Notes under the pieces: model-generated
What the model was told of the DNA's origin: nothing
Seen by the model: the letters and a program-made list of their open reading frames with translations, nothing else
Databases searched by the model: none
Shown here: in pieces, positions 1-5,231 of the stretch
Numbering within the stretch: position 1 is the stretch's first letter
Layout of the letters: the number at the start of each line of letters is the position of its first letter
Origin: CAYLLT01 sp964591605
GTDB lineage: Bacteria > Planctomycetota > Phycisphaerae > UBA1845 > PWPN01
NCBI GenBank assembly: GCA_964591605.1
Contig: CAZQEN010000355.1
Span: forward strand, 1 to 7,760
Direction: 5' to 3'
Length of the DNA stretch: 7,760 nucleotides
Translations under genes and position numbers: made by a program

Positions 1-79
1 AAACAAAACACACAACTACACACTATAACAAAAAAAACCTCTTACGAAAAAAACATACGCTGGTCCTCTGAACCTTTGC
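1..79 (+). other. A/C-rich, nearly G-free leader before the first gene
   Basis: This stretch differs sharply from the GC-rich remainder. The first 45 bases contain no G on the + strand and consist mainly of A and C, with A-runs at about 30-37 and 47-53. A TATAAC hexamer at 24-29 resembles a -10 box, but no good -35 element lies 16-18 bases upstream, and the window begins there. It could be the promoter and unstructured leader of the operon, or an intergenic boundary where this gene block was inserted. I see no gene in it on either strand. Confidence 0.45.
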
Positions 80-334
80 GTGACACACATCGAACCCACT
101 TTCGAAGTGTCAGCGGAAGTTCATCAACAAATCCTTGGAGCCCGGAAGACTCTCCATCACCCGGTGAGCCCGTCGCTCTGGCCGGGTCAGCGGGTGATTC
201 TTGACGATGGTCGATGCGGCATAGTGCTCGAAAGCAAGTGGGGCATCGCCGCCATTCAGATCGATCCGGGCCTTGTAGTGCAGATCTCCTGGGCCGGCCT
301 GGCACGCCGTATCAAGGCTGTTCTTGCCTCATGA
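80..334 (+). CDS. Small hypothetical protein, possible SH3-like beta-barrel (84 aa)
   Basis: An 84-residue soluble protein starting at GTG (80). I do not recognise the family. Residues 1-30 look like a short alpha-helical or extended lead. Residues 34-72 alternate short hydrophobic strands with Gly/Asp turns (PGQRVILDDGRCGIVL, then an Ile/Val-rich stretch ending in QISW), which suggests a small SH3/KOW-like barrel. There is one Cys (46), no signal peptide and no membrane segment. The third codon position is moderately GC-rich, consistent with coding. No convincing Shine-Dalgarno precedes the GTG, which weakens the start choice. The stop (TGA, 332-334) overlaps an ATG at 331, but that reading frame does not look like a real gene until position 475. 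It is the first gene of the apparent operon; function unknown. Confidence 0.55.
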   Translation: MTHIEPTFEVSAEVHQQILGARKTLHHPVSPSLWPGQRVILDDGRCGIVLESKWGIAAIQIDPGLVVQISWAGLARRIKAVLAS

Positions 335-474
335 AAAACCGTTTGGCCGGTTCGGAAGGACATGAAGATTTCCATCGTGGTGTCCATCGGCGCACTCGGC
401 GACCAGGACCATACTTCCCGGCATCAACTCCAGCGCGCAACGATTGCGGCGGAGAGCCGAGGGGGTCAAACACC

Positions 475-651
475 ATGCTCTGGAGAAAGCCCTGGTTCGA
501 ATACCTGCGGGAGGTTCTCCGATTCGGAGTGTACACGTGTCTGATCGCGAACGGAATTCTCGCCAGCCTCTTCTCCGTCTGGTTTGTGTGGCATTTCCTC
601 CGGCAGCTGATGAAGTGGTGCCGGAGAGTGCTGTTCGGCTCCGAGTGGTAA
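475..651 (+). CDS. Small single-pass membrane protein (58 aa)
   Basis: A 58-residue protein with one clear hydrophobic segment at about residues 17-43 (rich in Leu, Ile, Val, Phe, Trp). It is flanked by basic residues on both sides (R4/K5 and R20 before; R47, K51, R54, R55 after). I chose ATG 475 because a purine-rich GAGGGGG (459-465) sits about 9 bases upstream. An in-frame ATG at 331 overlaps the previous stop, but its 48-residue extension is low-complexity, Arg/Pro/Gly-rich and unlike its neighbours. The 140 bases between 335 and 474 hold no gene I can support. The next gene starts 19 bases after the stop. No family is recognised. It could anchor the soluble ATPase encoded at 1067-2428, since VirD4-type ATPases normally carry their own N-terminal membrane anchor and this one does not; that role is inference. 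Confidence 0.6.
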   Translation: MLWRKPWFEYLREVLRFGVYTCLIANGILASLFSVWFVWHFLRQLMKWCRRVLFGSEW

Positions 652-669
652 AAGAAAGGTGCGGCTCTC

Positions 670-1065
670 ATGCGCCCACTGCGGCGAAAAAAAAGAATCG
701 AGGTGGCCGACGATCTGTCCACCGGCCAGGAGAGAATTCTGGGGCTTGCCGAGGAGATGGACTTTCTCGGTCGCCGGGGTTCGGTCGACACGCTCGAGAC
801 TCTCAAGTGGTATTTCCGCGACTGCGGTCACGCCGCTCCGCCCGGTGGCCGCTGCGCCGAGTGTGGTGCGATCGTGTGTGCCCCGTGCCTGGGGCGCTGC
901 AGCGCCTGCGGCAAGAGCCTGTGCCCGGCCCATCTGACGGGGTGCTGCCTCTCGGGTCAATCGATTCCCGTGTGCGGATCGTGCAAAGACCGTCTCGTCC
1001 GGCGTCAGCGGCTCGCGCAGTTTGCGCGGAGTCTGTTTTCTCCGTTTATCCGTTTCAAGGACTGA
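670..1065 (+). CDS. Cys/His-rich zinc-binding protein (RING-like or tandem zinc-ribbon)
   Basis: A 131-residue protein. A helical, charged N-terminus (about 1-48) is followed by a dense metal-binding region. Its ligand candidates are C52-x-H54, C62-x2-C65, C70-x2-C73, C77-x2-C80, C85-x2-H88, C92-C93 and C102-x2-C105. The regular CxxC spacing suggests two or more zinc sites, perhaps in a cross-braced (RING/B-box-like) or tandem-ribbon arrangement. A basic amphipathic tail (R108-K130) follows. The start ATG (670) has GAAAGG (654-659) 10 bases upstream. Its TGA is one base from the ATPase ATG, so the two are almost certainly co-translated and may be partners. Zinc ribbons recur in three later genes of the operon. 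No enzymatic motif is visible; an adaptor or DNA/protein-binding role is inferred. Confidence 0.75.
   Translation: MRPLRRKKRIEVADDLSTGQERILGLAEEMDFLGRRGSVDTLETLKWYFRDCGHAAPPGGRCAECGAIVCAPCLGRCSACGKSLCPAHLTGCCLSGQSIPVCGSCKDRLVRRQRLAQFARSLFSPFIRFKD
1057..1061 (+). promoter_or_regulatory. Shine-Dalgarno that fixes the ATPase start
   Basis: AAGGA lies five bases upstream of ATG 1067 and inside the last codons of the zinc-binding gene. It favours 1067 over the longer in-frame TTG start at 1022, which would overlap the upstream gene by 44 bases. Confidence 0.65.
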
Positions 1066-1066
1066 G

Positions 1067-2428
1067 ATGAGCAGGAAGGTCCATTTATCGCCCCCCTACG
1101 ATGCCCTCTTGTATTGCCTGGAGAACGGGCTGCTGGAGGACGATCTCGGACGCAGTCTGCATGACATCTGCCTCGCCGGGGTGTGTGATGCGCGGGTCGC
1201 CGGGATGATCCAGTCGCGGGCGCAGCAGGACCGCATCCGCCAGGCTTTCAGCCTCATGCCGTTCCGTGAGCCCAGACTCACGGCCGGCGATTTCATCCTG
1301 GGCATCACGGCCGACGGCCGCTGCTGCCTGATACCCGTACAGTACCTCAACGCGCACTGCCTGACGGTTGGAAACTCGGGCTGCGGCAAGACAACCAAGT
1401 CGCGGTTCTATGTCCTTCAAATCGCCCGGCATGTGAAAGGGATGTGGCTGCTGGATCTCCGCAAACGGGAGTTCCGGGTGCTGCGGCCGTATCTGCGGCG
1501 GGTGGGGATCCAGCTCATCGTGCTGCCCGCCCGGCTCCTGCGCGTGAACCCGCTGCAGGTGCCCCCAGGCGTGGCGGTGGCGGAGTGGGCGACGCGCGTG
1601 GCGGACATGCTCGCGGCCGTTCTCGGGTTGCCCGCGGGAGCCGCCAAGATCCTGCAGACCACGCTTCACAAGCTGTATCAGCGGTTCAACTGCTTCAACG
1701 GTGCCACGCTTTATCCCACGCTCTTCGATCTGTTTGAAGCGATCAAGGCGGATGAGACGATCAACGCGCCGTCGCGTCGCTCGATTCTGGAGAGCCTCGA
1801 ACCCGTCCTCCGCTCGCTCGGGCCCCGGGTCCTGGCCTACCGGCGCGCCTGGCCACCGCATGAACTGGCGCGTCGGCATCTGGTGGTCGAGTTCTCTGGC
1901 CTGGCAGAGGTCGACAAGAATCTGCTCCTGAATTACCTCCTGCTGGCCGAGTTCACCTCGCGTGTCGCCAGGGGAATCTCCAATCCACGGATGGACCTCT
2001 GGATCTGCGTCGATGAGGCCCAGCGGCTGGTTTCCTCTGCGTCCCCGACGAGCCCCAGTGCCATCGGTGATCTGATCGGCCTCATTCGCGGGACCGGTAT
2101 TGGGCTGGATCTGTCTGTGCAGTCGATGGCCGGCCTGGCCCCCCAGATCGTGAGCAACTGCGCCACCAAGATCATCGGCCGGTGCGGCAGCTTCGCAGAC
2201 TATACGGAAGCCGGACACAGCATGGGATTGACGGCGGACCAGATCCGCTGGGCTCAACTGCATCTGTCGCCCGGCCGGTTCATCGGCCAGGTGGGTGAGG
2301 GGGAATACAGACATCCTTTCGTGTTCTCGATTCCCCGGATGAGGCTTACAGACCAGGACGACGCCGCTGCCGAGGATTCCAGCCCGCTGGACAGCATCAG
2401 GGTGTTGCCAGCGCCGGAATGCAGGTGA
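1067..2428 (+). CDS. VirD4/TraD- or HerA-like P-loop ATPase
   Basis: A 453-residue AAA+/RecA-fold motor of the FtsK-HerA superfamily, which uses ATP hydrolysis to move DNA or DNA-protein complexes. The core opens with GDFILGI (74-80) and a His-containing strand, then Walker A GNSGCGKTT (102-110). A strand ending in LLDLRK (128-133) follows. Walker B is LWICVDEAQR (311-320), with catalytic D316-E317. A polar sensor strand LDLSVQS (347-353, Q352) follows, then the NCATKIIGR segment (364-372) typical of HerA/VirD4 proteins. There is no membrane segment, unlike classical VirD4 coupling proteins, so it would be cytosolic or anchored by a partner such as the 475-651 product. An acidic, probably disordered tail (428-440) ends the protein. 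The following wHTH and nuclease-like genes are the kind of neighbours seen for such ATPases in mobile elements and in HerA-nuclease defence loci. The class is certain; the transfer versus defence role is not. Confidence 0.88.
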   Translation: MSRKVHLSPPYDALLYCLENGLLEDDLGRSLHDICLAGVCDARVAGMIQSRAQQDRIRQAFSLMPFREPRLTAGDFILGITADGRCCLIPVQYLNAHCLTVGNSGCGKTTKSRFYVLQIARHVKGMWLLDLRKREFRVLRPYLRRVGIQLIVLPARLLRVNPLQVPPGVAVAEWATRVADMLAAVLGLPAGAAKILQTTLHKLYQRFNCFNGATLYPTLFDLFEAIKADETINAPSRRSILESLEPVLRSLGPRVLAYRRAWPPHELARRHLVVEFSGLAEVDKNLLLNYLLLAEFTSRVARGISNPRMDLWICVDEAQRLVSSASPTSPSAIGDLIGLIRGTGIGLDLSVQSMAGLAPQIVSNCATKIIGRCGSFADYTEAGHSMGLTADQIRWAQLHLSPGRFIGQVGEGEYRHPFVFSIPRMRLTDQDDAAAEDSSPLDSIRVLPAPECR

Positions 2429-2444
2429 CGGCAGGAGTGGATGT

Positions 2445-2849
2445 ATGTCGATGCGTCAAAGCCCGTATGAACCGAGGTCGATCGGTGCCGAGGATCTGAT
2501 GCGGCTGCCCGCCGTGGTGGCCGACGGCTTCGAGAACTGGACCGGGTCAACGCATGAGCCGCCGCCCCAGCGTTCGTCCGGCTGCAGGTCTGGGTTTGCG
2601 TCTGAGCGTGAGTATCGCTTCTGCAAGGCGGTGGTCAGCCATCCGCTCCGCCCGTCGAGCGCGTACCCCAGACTGGCGGGACTCAGCCCCAAGACGGCTC
2701 AGCCCATCCGGCGACGGCTGGTGAGCCTCCAATTCATCCGCGAGCAGCCCCTCGATGTCGGTAGCCGCGGCCGGACGGCTCTGCTGCTGGAGCCTCTGGC
2801 GGCCGGCATCGCAGCAGTGACCGGGTATGAGGCACGTTCAAGGAGCTAG
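2445..2849 (+). CDS. Winged helix-turn-helix protein (134 aa)
   Basis: A 134-residue protein. Its N-terminal 50 residues are polar and Pro/Ser/Arg-rich. A compact winged-helix-like domain follows (about 54-127): a first helix (YRFCKAVVSHP), a second (SSAYPRLAGLS), a recognition helix (PKTAQPIRRRLVSLQFI), and a wing VGSRGRTALLLEPLAAGI ending in Gly. The order LS-x-R-R-L-L-F-I, then G-R-G-R-T, then L-x-x-G is the usual wHTH pattern. It probably binds DNA. ATG 2445 has GGAG (2433-2436) eight bases upstream and lies 16 bases after the ATPase stop; ATGs at 2441 (other frame) and 2451 are alternatives. Its TAG stop is in frame with the next gene, three bases before that gene's ATG. Homologous architectures often join a wHTH to a nuclease-like domain in one chain, so this looks like the N-terminal half of a split pair. 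Confidence 0.72.
   Translation: MSMRQSPYEPRSIGAEDLMRLPAVVADGFENWTGSTHEPPPQRSSGCRSGFASEREYRFCKAVVSHPLRPSSAYPRLAGLSPKTAQPIRRRLVSLQFIREQPLDVGSRGRTALLLEPLAAGIAAVTGYEARSRS
2840..2845 (+). promoter_or_regulatory. Strong Shine-Dalgarno for the nuclease-like gene
   Basis: AAGGAG sits within the last codons of the wHTH gene and seven bases before ATG 2853. Its quality shows that the downstream reading frame is set up for its own initiation, even though it is in frame with the upstream gene across a single TAG. Confidence 0.75.
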
Positions 2850-2852
2850 TCG

Positions 2853-3392
2853 ATGTTGTCCATGCTGATCTTCTGTGCGATCGCCGCAGCAGGCCCCTCG
2901 TTCCTGCGGGGCGGCGCGTTTCACAACCTGATGGTCGCTCGAGCCGATGCTGCCCTGCGCCGCGAGCACTGGGAGACCGCGCTGGAGTACCCGGTGCGGC
3001 TGGCGGACGGCCGGACGGACTATCTCGATATCCGGGCATGCAGATGTGGACTCACCTTGGCCATCGAAGTGGAGACCACCCCTCGCTATGTGCAGGTCAA
3101 CGTGGCCAAGGCCAGGACCCTGGACCTGCCGCTCTGGATTCTGGTACCGACGCGGCGGGTACGTGCTGCGATCCAGCGCCGGCTGGTGGGCGACCTGGGC
3201 GAGTCCGGGGGCCGGCTGATTCAGATTCTTCTGCTCAATGAGCTGCCTCAGAGACTTGCGATTTGTTTTCCCCTGTTTTCCCCGGCGATTCCCCTCGGGA
3301 AAAACGGGCCGAGGGACCTCGCGTCTGATCAGGCAAACAGGCAGGCCGGATCGGCGGGCCGGCCGGTGAACGGAATCGACTGTGGCCGCTGA
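2853..3392 (+). CDS. PD-(D/E)XK nuclease-like protein, C-terminal partner of the wHTH protein
   Basis: A 179-residue protein. After a hydrophobic start (residues 1-13) comes GGAFHN (20-25) and a helix (26-38). E45 follows in a strand, then D56 and D59 in GRTDYLDIRA, then the strand LAIEVETT (69-76), then NVAKA (83-87) in the next helix. This Asp, then E-x-E, then N-x-x-K order matches restriction-endonuclease-fold domains that follow a wHTH in ATPase-linked proteins (pattern H, then D, then IEVE). The classical E-x-K lysine is replaced by Glu (E72-V-E74), so catalysis is uncertain; K86 could take its place. Residues 92-132 complete a likely alpha/beta core (LPLWILVPT). The tail beyond about 135 is polar and poorly conserved-looking. 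The hydrophobic start is probably the linker of an ancestral fusion rather than a signal peptide. It could also be a structural, non-catalytic member of the fold. Confidence 0.65.
   Translation: MLSMLIFCAIAAAGPSFLRGGAFHNLMVARADAALRREHWETALEYPVRLADGRTDYLDIRACRCGLTLAIEVETTPRYVQVNVAKARTLDLPLWILVPTRRVRAAIQRRLVGDLGESGGRLIQILLLNELPQRLAICFPLFSPAIPLGKNGPRDLASDQANRQAGSAGRPVNGIDCGR
3264..3303 (+). repeat. Perfect tandem decamer plus inverted copy
   Basis: TGTTTTCCCC occurs twice back to back (3264-3273 and 3274-3283). Downstream, GGGAAAA (3297-3303) is the reverse complement of the TTTTCCC in the second copy, giving a potential 7-bp stem with a 14-base loop. It lies in the poorly conserved 3' end of the nuclease-like gene, just upstream of the phospho-signalling half of the operon. 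It might be a protein-binding site or an RNA hairpin that tunes expression between the two halves; this is inferred from position only. Confidence 0.45.
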
Positions 3393-3411
3393 CACCGGCC
3401 GGGGAGGAGTG

Positions 3412-3642
3412 ATGGAACTCCGCTGGGCAAACGTTGTCGCTTTCGCACTGGCGATCGGCGCGCTCGTGGTGGCGCTGAAGATGCACCGACAGATGTACAC
3501 GTTCCTGTCGACCATGGGCTCGATCGGGACCAGCCACGATCCGTCGGAGGTCACGGCCGGCCTGATCGCGTTCGGGCTGCTGGCGGTCTCCCTCCTCGGT
3601 CTGATCAAGATTCTGACGCACAACGATCGGAAGGGACAGTAA
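3412..3642 (+). CDS. Small two-pass membrane protein (76 aa)
   Basis: A 76-residue protein with two hydrophobic segments, about residues 6-22 (ANVVAFALAIGALVVAL) and 47-66 (AGLIAFGLLAVSLLGLIKIL). They are joined by a polar loop with several Ser, Thr and Met residues. A short basic tail (HNDRKGQ) follows. By the positive-inside rule the K23-R26 region and the C-terminal tail could both be cytoplasmic, giving a hairpin. ATG 3412 is chosen because GGGGAGG (3401-3407) precedes it by four bases; an in-frame GTG at 3382 would overlap the previous gene. The TAA shares its last base with the ATG of the phosphatase gene, so the two are translationally coupled. No family is recognised. It may be a membrane partner or a phosphorylation target of the adjacent enzymes. 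Confidence 0.7.
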   Translation: MELRWANVVAFALAIGALVVALKMHRQMYTFLSTMGSIGTSHDPSEVTAGLIAFGLLAVSLLGLIKILTHNDRKGQ

Positions 3643-4532
3643 TGCACATCACGCTCCAGACGGACCGGGGACCTCGTGATACGCTCGAGGATGCGGCGTA
3701 TGCATTCACCATCCAGCCCTGCGTGCCGGCGTCCGCGCCGGTATCCGTTCTCATGCTCCTGGACGGCGTCGGCGGAGACGCCGGTGGAGAAGTGGCCAGT
3801 CATCTGGCCGCCGGCGAGATCAGTGCGTATCTGGCTGCAGCGATCGCCGGCAGAGGGCGGCCGTCCGGTGACGGGGTTTGCGAGCCTGATTCCATTCTGG
3901 AAATACTCCGTCAGGCTCTGATCTGCGCCAACGAGACGGTGTGCGCGCGGGCGAGCGAAACCGGCGAGCTTGAGGGCATGGCCACCACGGTCGTCTGCGG
4001 TGTCATCTCCGGCACCCAACTCTATCTGGGCTGGGCTGGCGACTCCCGCTGCTACCTCTACCGGCGCGGATCGCTCGCTCAGCTCACACGGGATCATCGT
4101 GAGGTTGAGCAGCTGATCGAGCTGGGGCTGCTGAGCCGCGCCCAGGCGTCCAAGCATGCGCTTGCGCACGCCATCACACGATACCTGGGCCAGGTGAAGG
4201 ATTTCTGCCCCTCCACCGCATCGCTCGACTTGCAGGCGGGTGATGTGTTGATGCTGTGTTCTGATGGTCTGACTGACGCCCTCACGAATGAGGACATCAC
4301 CGGCGTGATCGACGCATTCCGGCTGGACCACAGTTCGTTTGCATCGCTTGCCGACGAGCTGGTCAGGCGGGCGCTGAGTGCTGGCACGCAAGACAACGTC
4401 ACGGTGCTGTGCTGTGAATGCCCGCTTGCAGATGGCCCGTTGCAGTTCTCCCGTCGCACGCTCACAGATGCGTATCCCATGGTGTTGGCCCAAGGCTTTC
4501 GACACATGTTTAAGGAGTCCTACCATGCCTGA
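3642..4532 (+). CDS. PP2C-family Ser/Thr protein phosphatase
   Basis: A 296-residue, soluble, metal-dependent phosphatase that removes phosphate from Ser/Thr residues. The hallmark PPM/PP2C motifs are present in order. R12 and E16-D17 are in motif 1 (TDRGPRDTLEDA). D41-G42 is in LDGVGGDAGG. MATTVV (113-118) and WAGDSRCYLYRRG (131-143) come next. DHR (151-153) and ITRYLG (178-183) follow. SDGLTD (207-212) has the metal ligand D208, and QDNVTV (250-255) has D251. The metal-binding aspartates are intact, so it should be active. The length is slightly above the bacterial minimum because of about 40 residues after the last strand (260-296) with no recognised domain. It is the natural counterpart of the kinase encoded at 5232-6533. 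The start ATG overlaps the previous stop by one base, with AAGGGA (3631-3636) upstream; the end overlaps the FHA gene by eight bases. Confidence 0.95.
   Translation: MHITLQTDRGPRDTLEDAAYAFTIQPCVPASAPVSVLMLLDGVGGDAGGEVASHLAAGEISAYLAAAIAGRGRPSGDGVCEPDSILEILRQALICANETVCARASETGELEGMATTVVCGVISGTQLYLGWAGDSRCYLYRRGSLAQLTRDHREVEQLIELGLLSRAQASKHALAHAITRYLGQVKDFCPSTASLDLQAGDVLMLCSDGLTDALTNEDITGVIDAFRLDHSSFASLADELVRRALSAGTQDNVTVLCCECPLADGPLQFSRRTLTDAYPMVLAQGFRHMFKESYHA
4512..4517 (+). promoter_or_regulatory. Shine-Dalgarno of the FHA gene, inside the phosphatase gene
   Basis: AAGGAG is seven bases before ATG 4525 and within the last codons of the PP2C gene. It sets the FHA-protein start at 4525 rather than the further-upstream in-frame GTG (4378), and implies translational coupling. 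Confidence 0.7.
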
Positions 4533-5220
4533 TTCTCCCAATGCCCGATTCGAAGCGGGCCGGACGGAACCGCCGGGCGAGACGTCCTCGCGGTCGCCCA
4601 CCGCGCTCTGTCCGGCCTGCTCTGCAGCCGTGGACGCTGCCGCGAAGTTCTGCGGCCAGTGCGGTGCATCGCTGACAGTCCGGGCTCCGGGCACGCCCCT
4701 CCCGCCGGTGTCCAGACCGACTCGGACATCCGACCAGACTGTGGAGCCACCGACTCCGGCGGGATCGGATACGGGTGCGAGGGGCAGTGCTGTACAGGTT
4801 CCCGCTCCCGGAAGTTTGATGTCGCTGGAACGCGGGTGTGCGAACACCTGCGAATGTGGTCGTGCCCTGCCCGATGACGCGACCTTTTGCCCCGGCTGCG
4901 GGAAACGGCAACCCGATCATTCGGCGAGCGGTTATTGGCTGGTGTACCGGAGTCCCGGCGGACAGACGACCTCCGTTCCGCTTTCAGGCCCGGAATTCAC
5001 AATCGGCAAGGCCTCCGGCTGCGGCCTGGTGTGCGCAGATGACACCTATCTCTCACGCCGTCACGCCCGCCTGCTCGTGCAGGGGGACAGGATCGTGCTC
5101 GAGGATCTGGGCAGCGCCAACGGCACCTTCCTGAGAATCCGCCATCCGGTGACGGTGGAACCGGGTGATGAGATTGTGCTCGGTGCGGGCCTGCTGCGAC
5201 TGGAACGTCGTGAATCGTAG
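4525..5220 (+). CDS. Double zinc-ribbon FHA-domain protein
   Basis: A 231-residue soluble adaptor. The first zinc ribbon is C29-x2-C32 with C43-x2-C46 (CPAC...CGQCG). A Pro/Thr-rich, probably disordered linker follows (52-98). The second ribbon uses C109-x-C111 with C122-x2-C125 (CECG...FCPGCG). The C-terminal FHA domain (about 137-229) reads phosphothreonine peptides in its family. It shows FTIGKASGCG (158-167), LSRRHARL (176-183) and LGSANGTFLRI (195-205), ending in a VEPGDEIVLGAGLLRL strand pair. The usual Arg of the first FHA loop (GR) is Lys here (K162), while Ser177, His180 and Asn199-Gly200 are kept. It probably binds phosphorylated partners made by the kinase next door; the linker threonines are possible targets. 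This resembles the kinase/phosphatase/FHA trios that control type VI secretion, though no T6SS gene is visible. Confidence 0.9.
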   Translation: MPDSPNARFEAGRTEPPGETSSRSPTALCPACSAAVDAAAKFCGQCGASLTVRAPGTPLPPVSRPTRTSDQTVEPPTPAGSDTGARGSAVQVPAPGSLMSLERGCANTCECGRALPDDATFCPGCGKRQPDHSASGYWLVYRSPGGQTTSVPLSGPEFTIGKASGCGLVCADDTYLSRRHARLLVQGDRIVLEDLGSANGTFLRIRHPVTVEPGDEIVLGAGLLRLERRES

Positions 5221-5224
5221 GGAG
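5219..5224 (+). promoter_or_regulatory. Shine-Dalgarno supporting the GTG start of the kinase
   Basis: AGGGAG spans the FHA stop codon (TAG, 5218-5220) and lies seven bases before GTG 5232. The in-frame ATGs at 5241 and 5244 would have spacings of 16 and 19 bases, so GTG is the better start. Confidence 0.6.
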
Positions 5225-5231
5225 CGCTTCG

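Noticed and set aside
24..29. TATAAC as a sigma-70 -10 box
   Set aside because: No acceptable -35 hexamer at 16-18 bases, and the region is so A-rich that such hexamers arise by chance.
337..352. AACCG...CGGTT inverted repeat as a terminator after the first gene
   Set aside because: The stem is only five base pairs and is followed by no T-run.
331..474. Extension of the small membrane protein from the ATG overlapping the first gene's stop
   Set aside because: The 48 added residues are Arg/Pro/Gly-rich without predicted structure, and ATG 475 has a suitable purine-rich site. The overlap is suggestive, so it is rejected with moderate certainty.
362..544. 60-residue frame starting MKISIVVSIG
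   Set aside because: Its ribosome site would be only about one base from the ATG, its second half overlaps the membrane-protein gene in a different frame, and it loses protein-like character after about 35 residues.
1022..1066. N-terminal extension of the ATPase from TTG 1022
   Set aside because: It would overlap the zinc-binding gene by 44 bases; ATG 1067 has AAGGA five bases upstream.
1085..2314. 409-residue open frame on the minus strand
   Set aside because: It lies fully antisense to the ATPase with its Walker motifs and shows no recognisable domain.
2853..2891. Signal peptide or membrane anchor on the nuclease-like protein
   Set aside because: The hydrophobic run (residues 1-13) has no preceding basic residue and is short. 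It fits better as a linker/strand left from a fused wHTH-nuclease ancestor.
2838..4847. 669-residue open frame on the minus strand
   Set aside because: It runs antisense to four genes with intact motifs and ribosome sites, has low-complexity Arg/Pro/Gly/His-rich sequence, and is typical of GC-rich antisense shadow frames.
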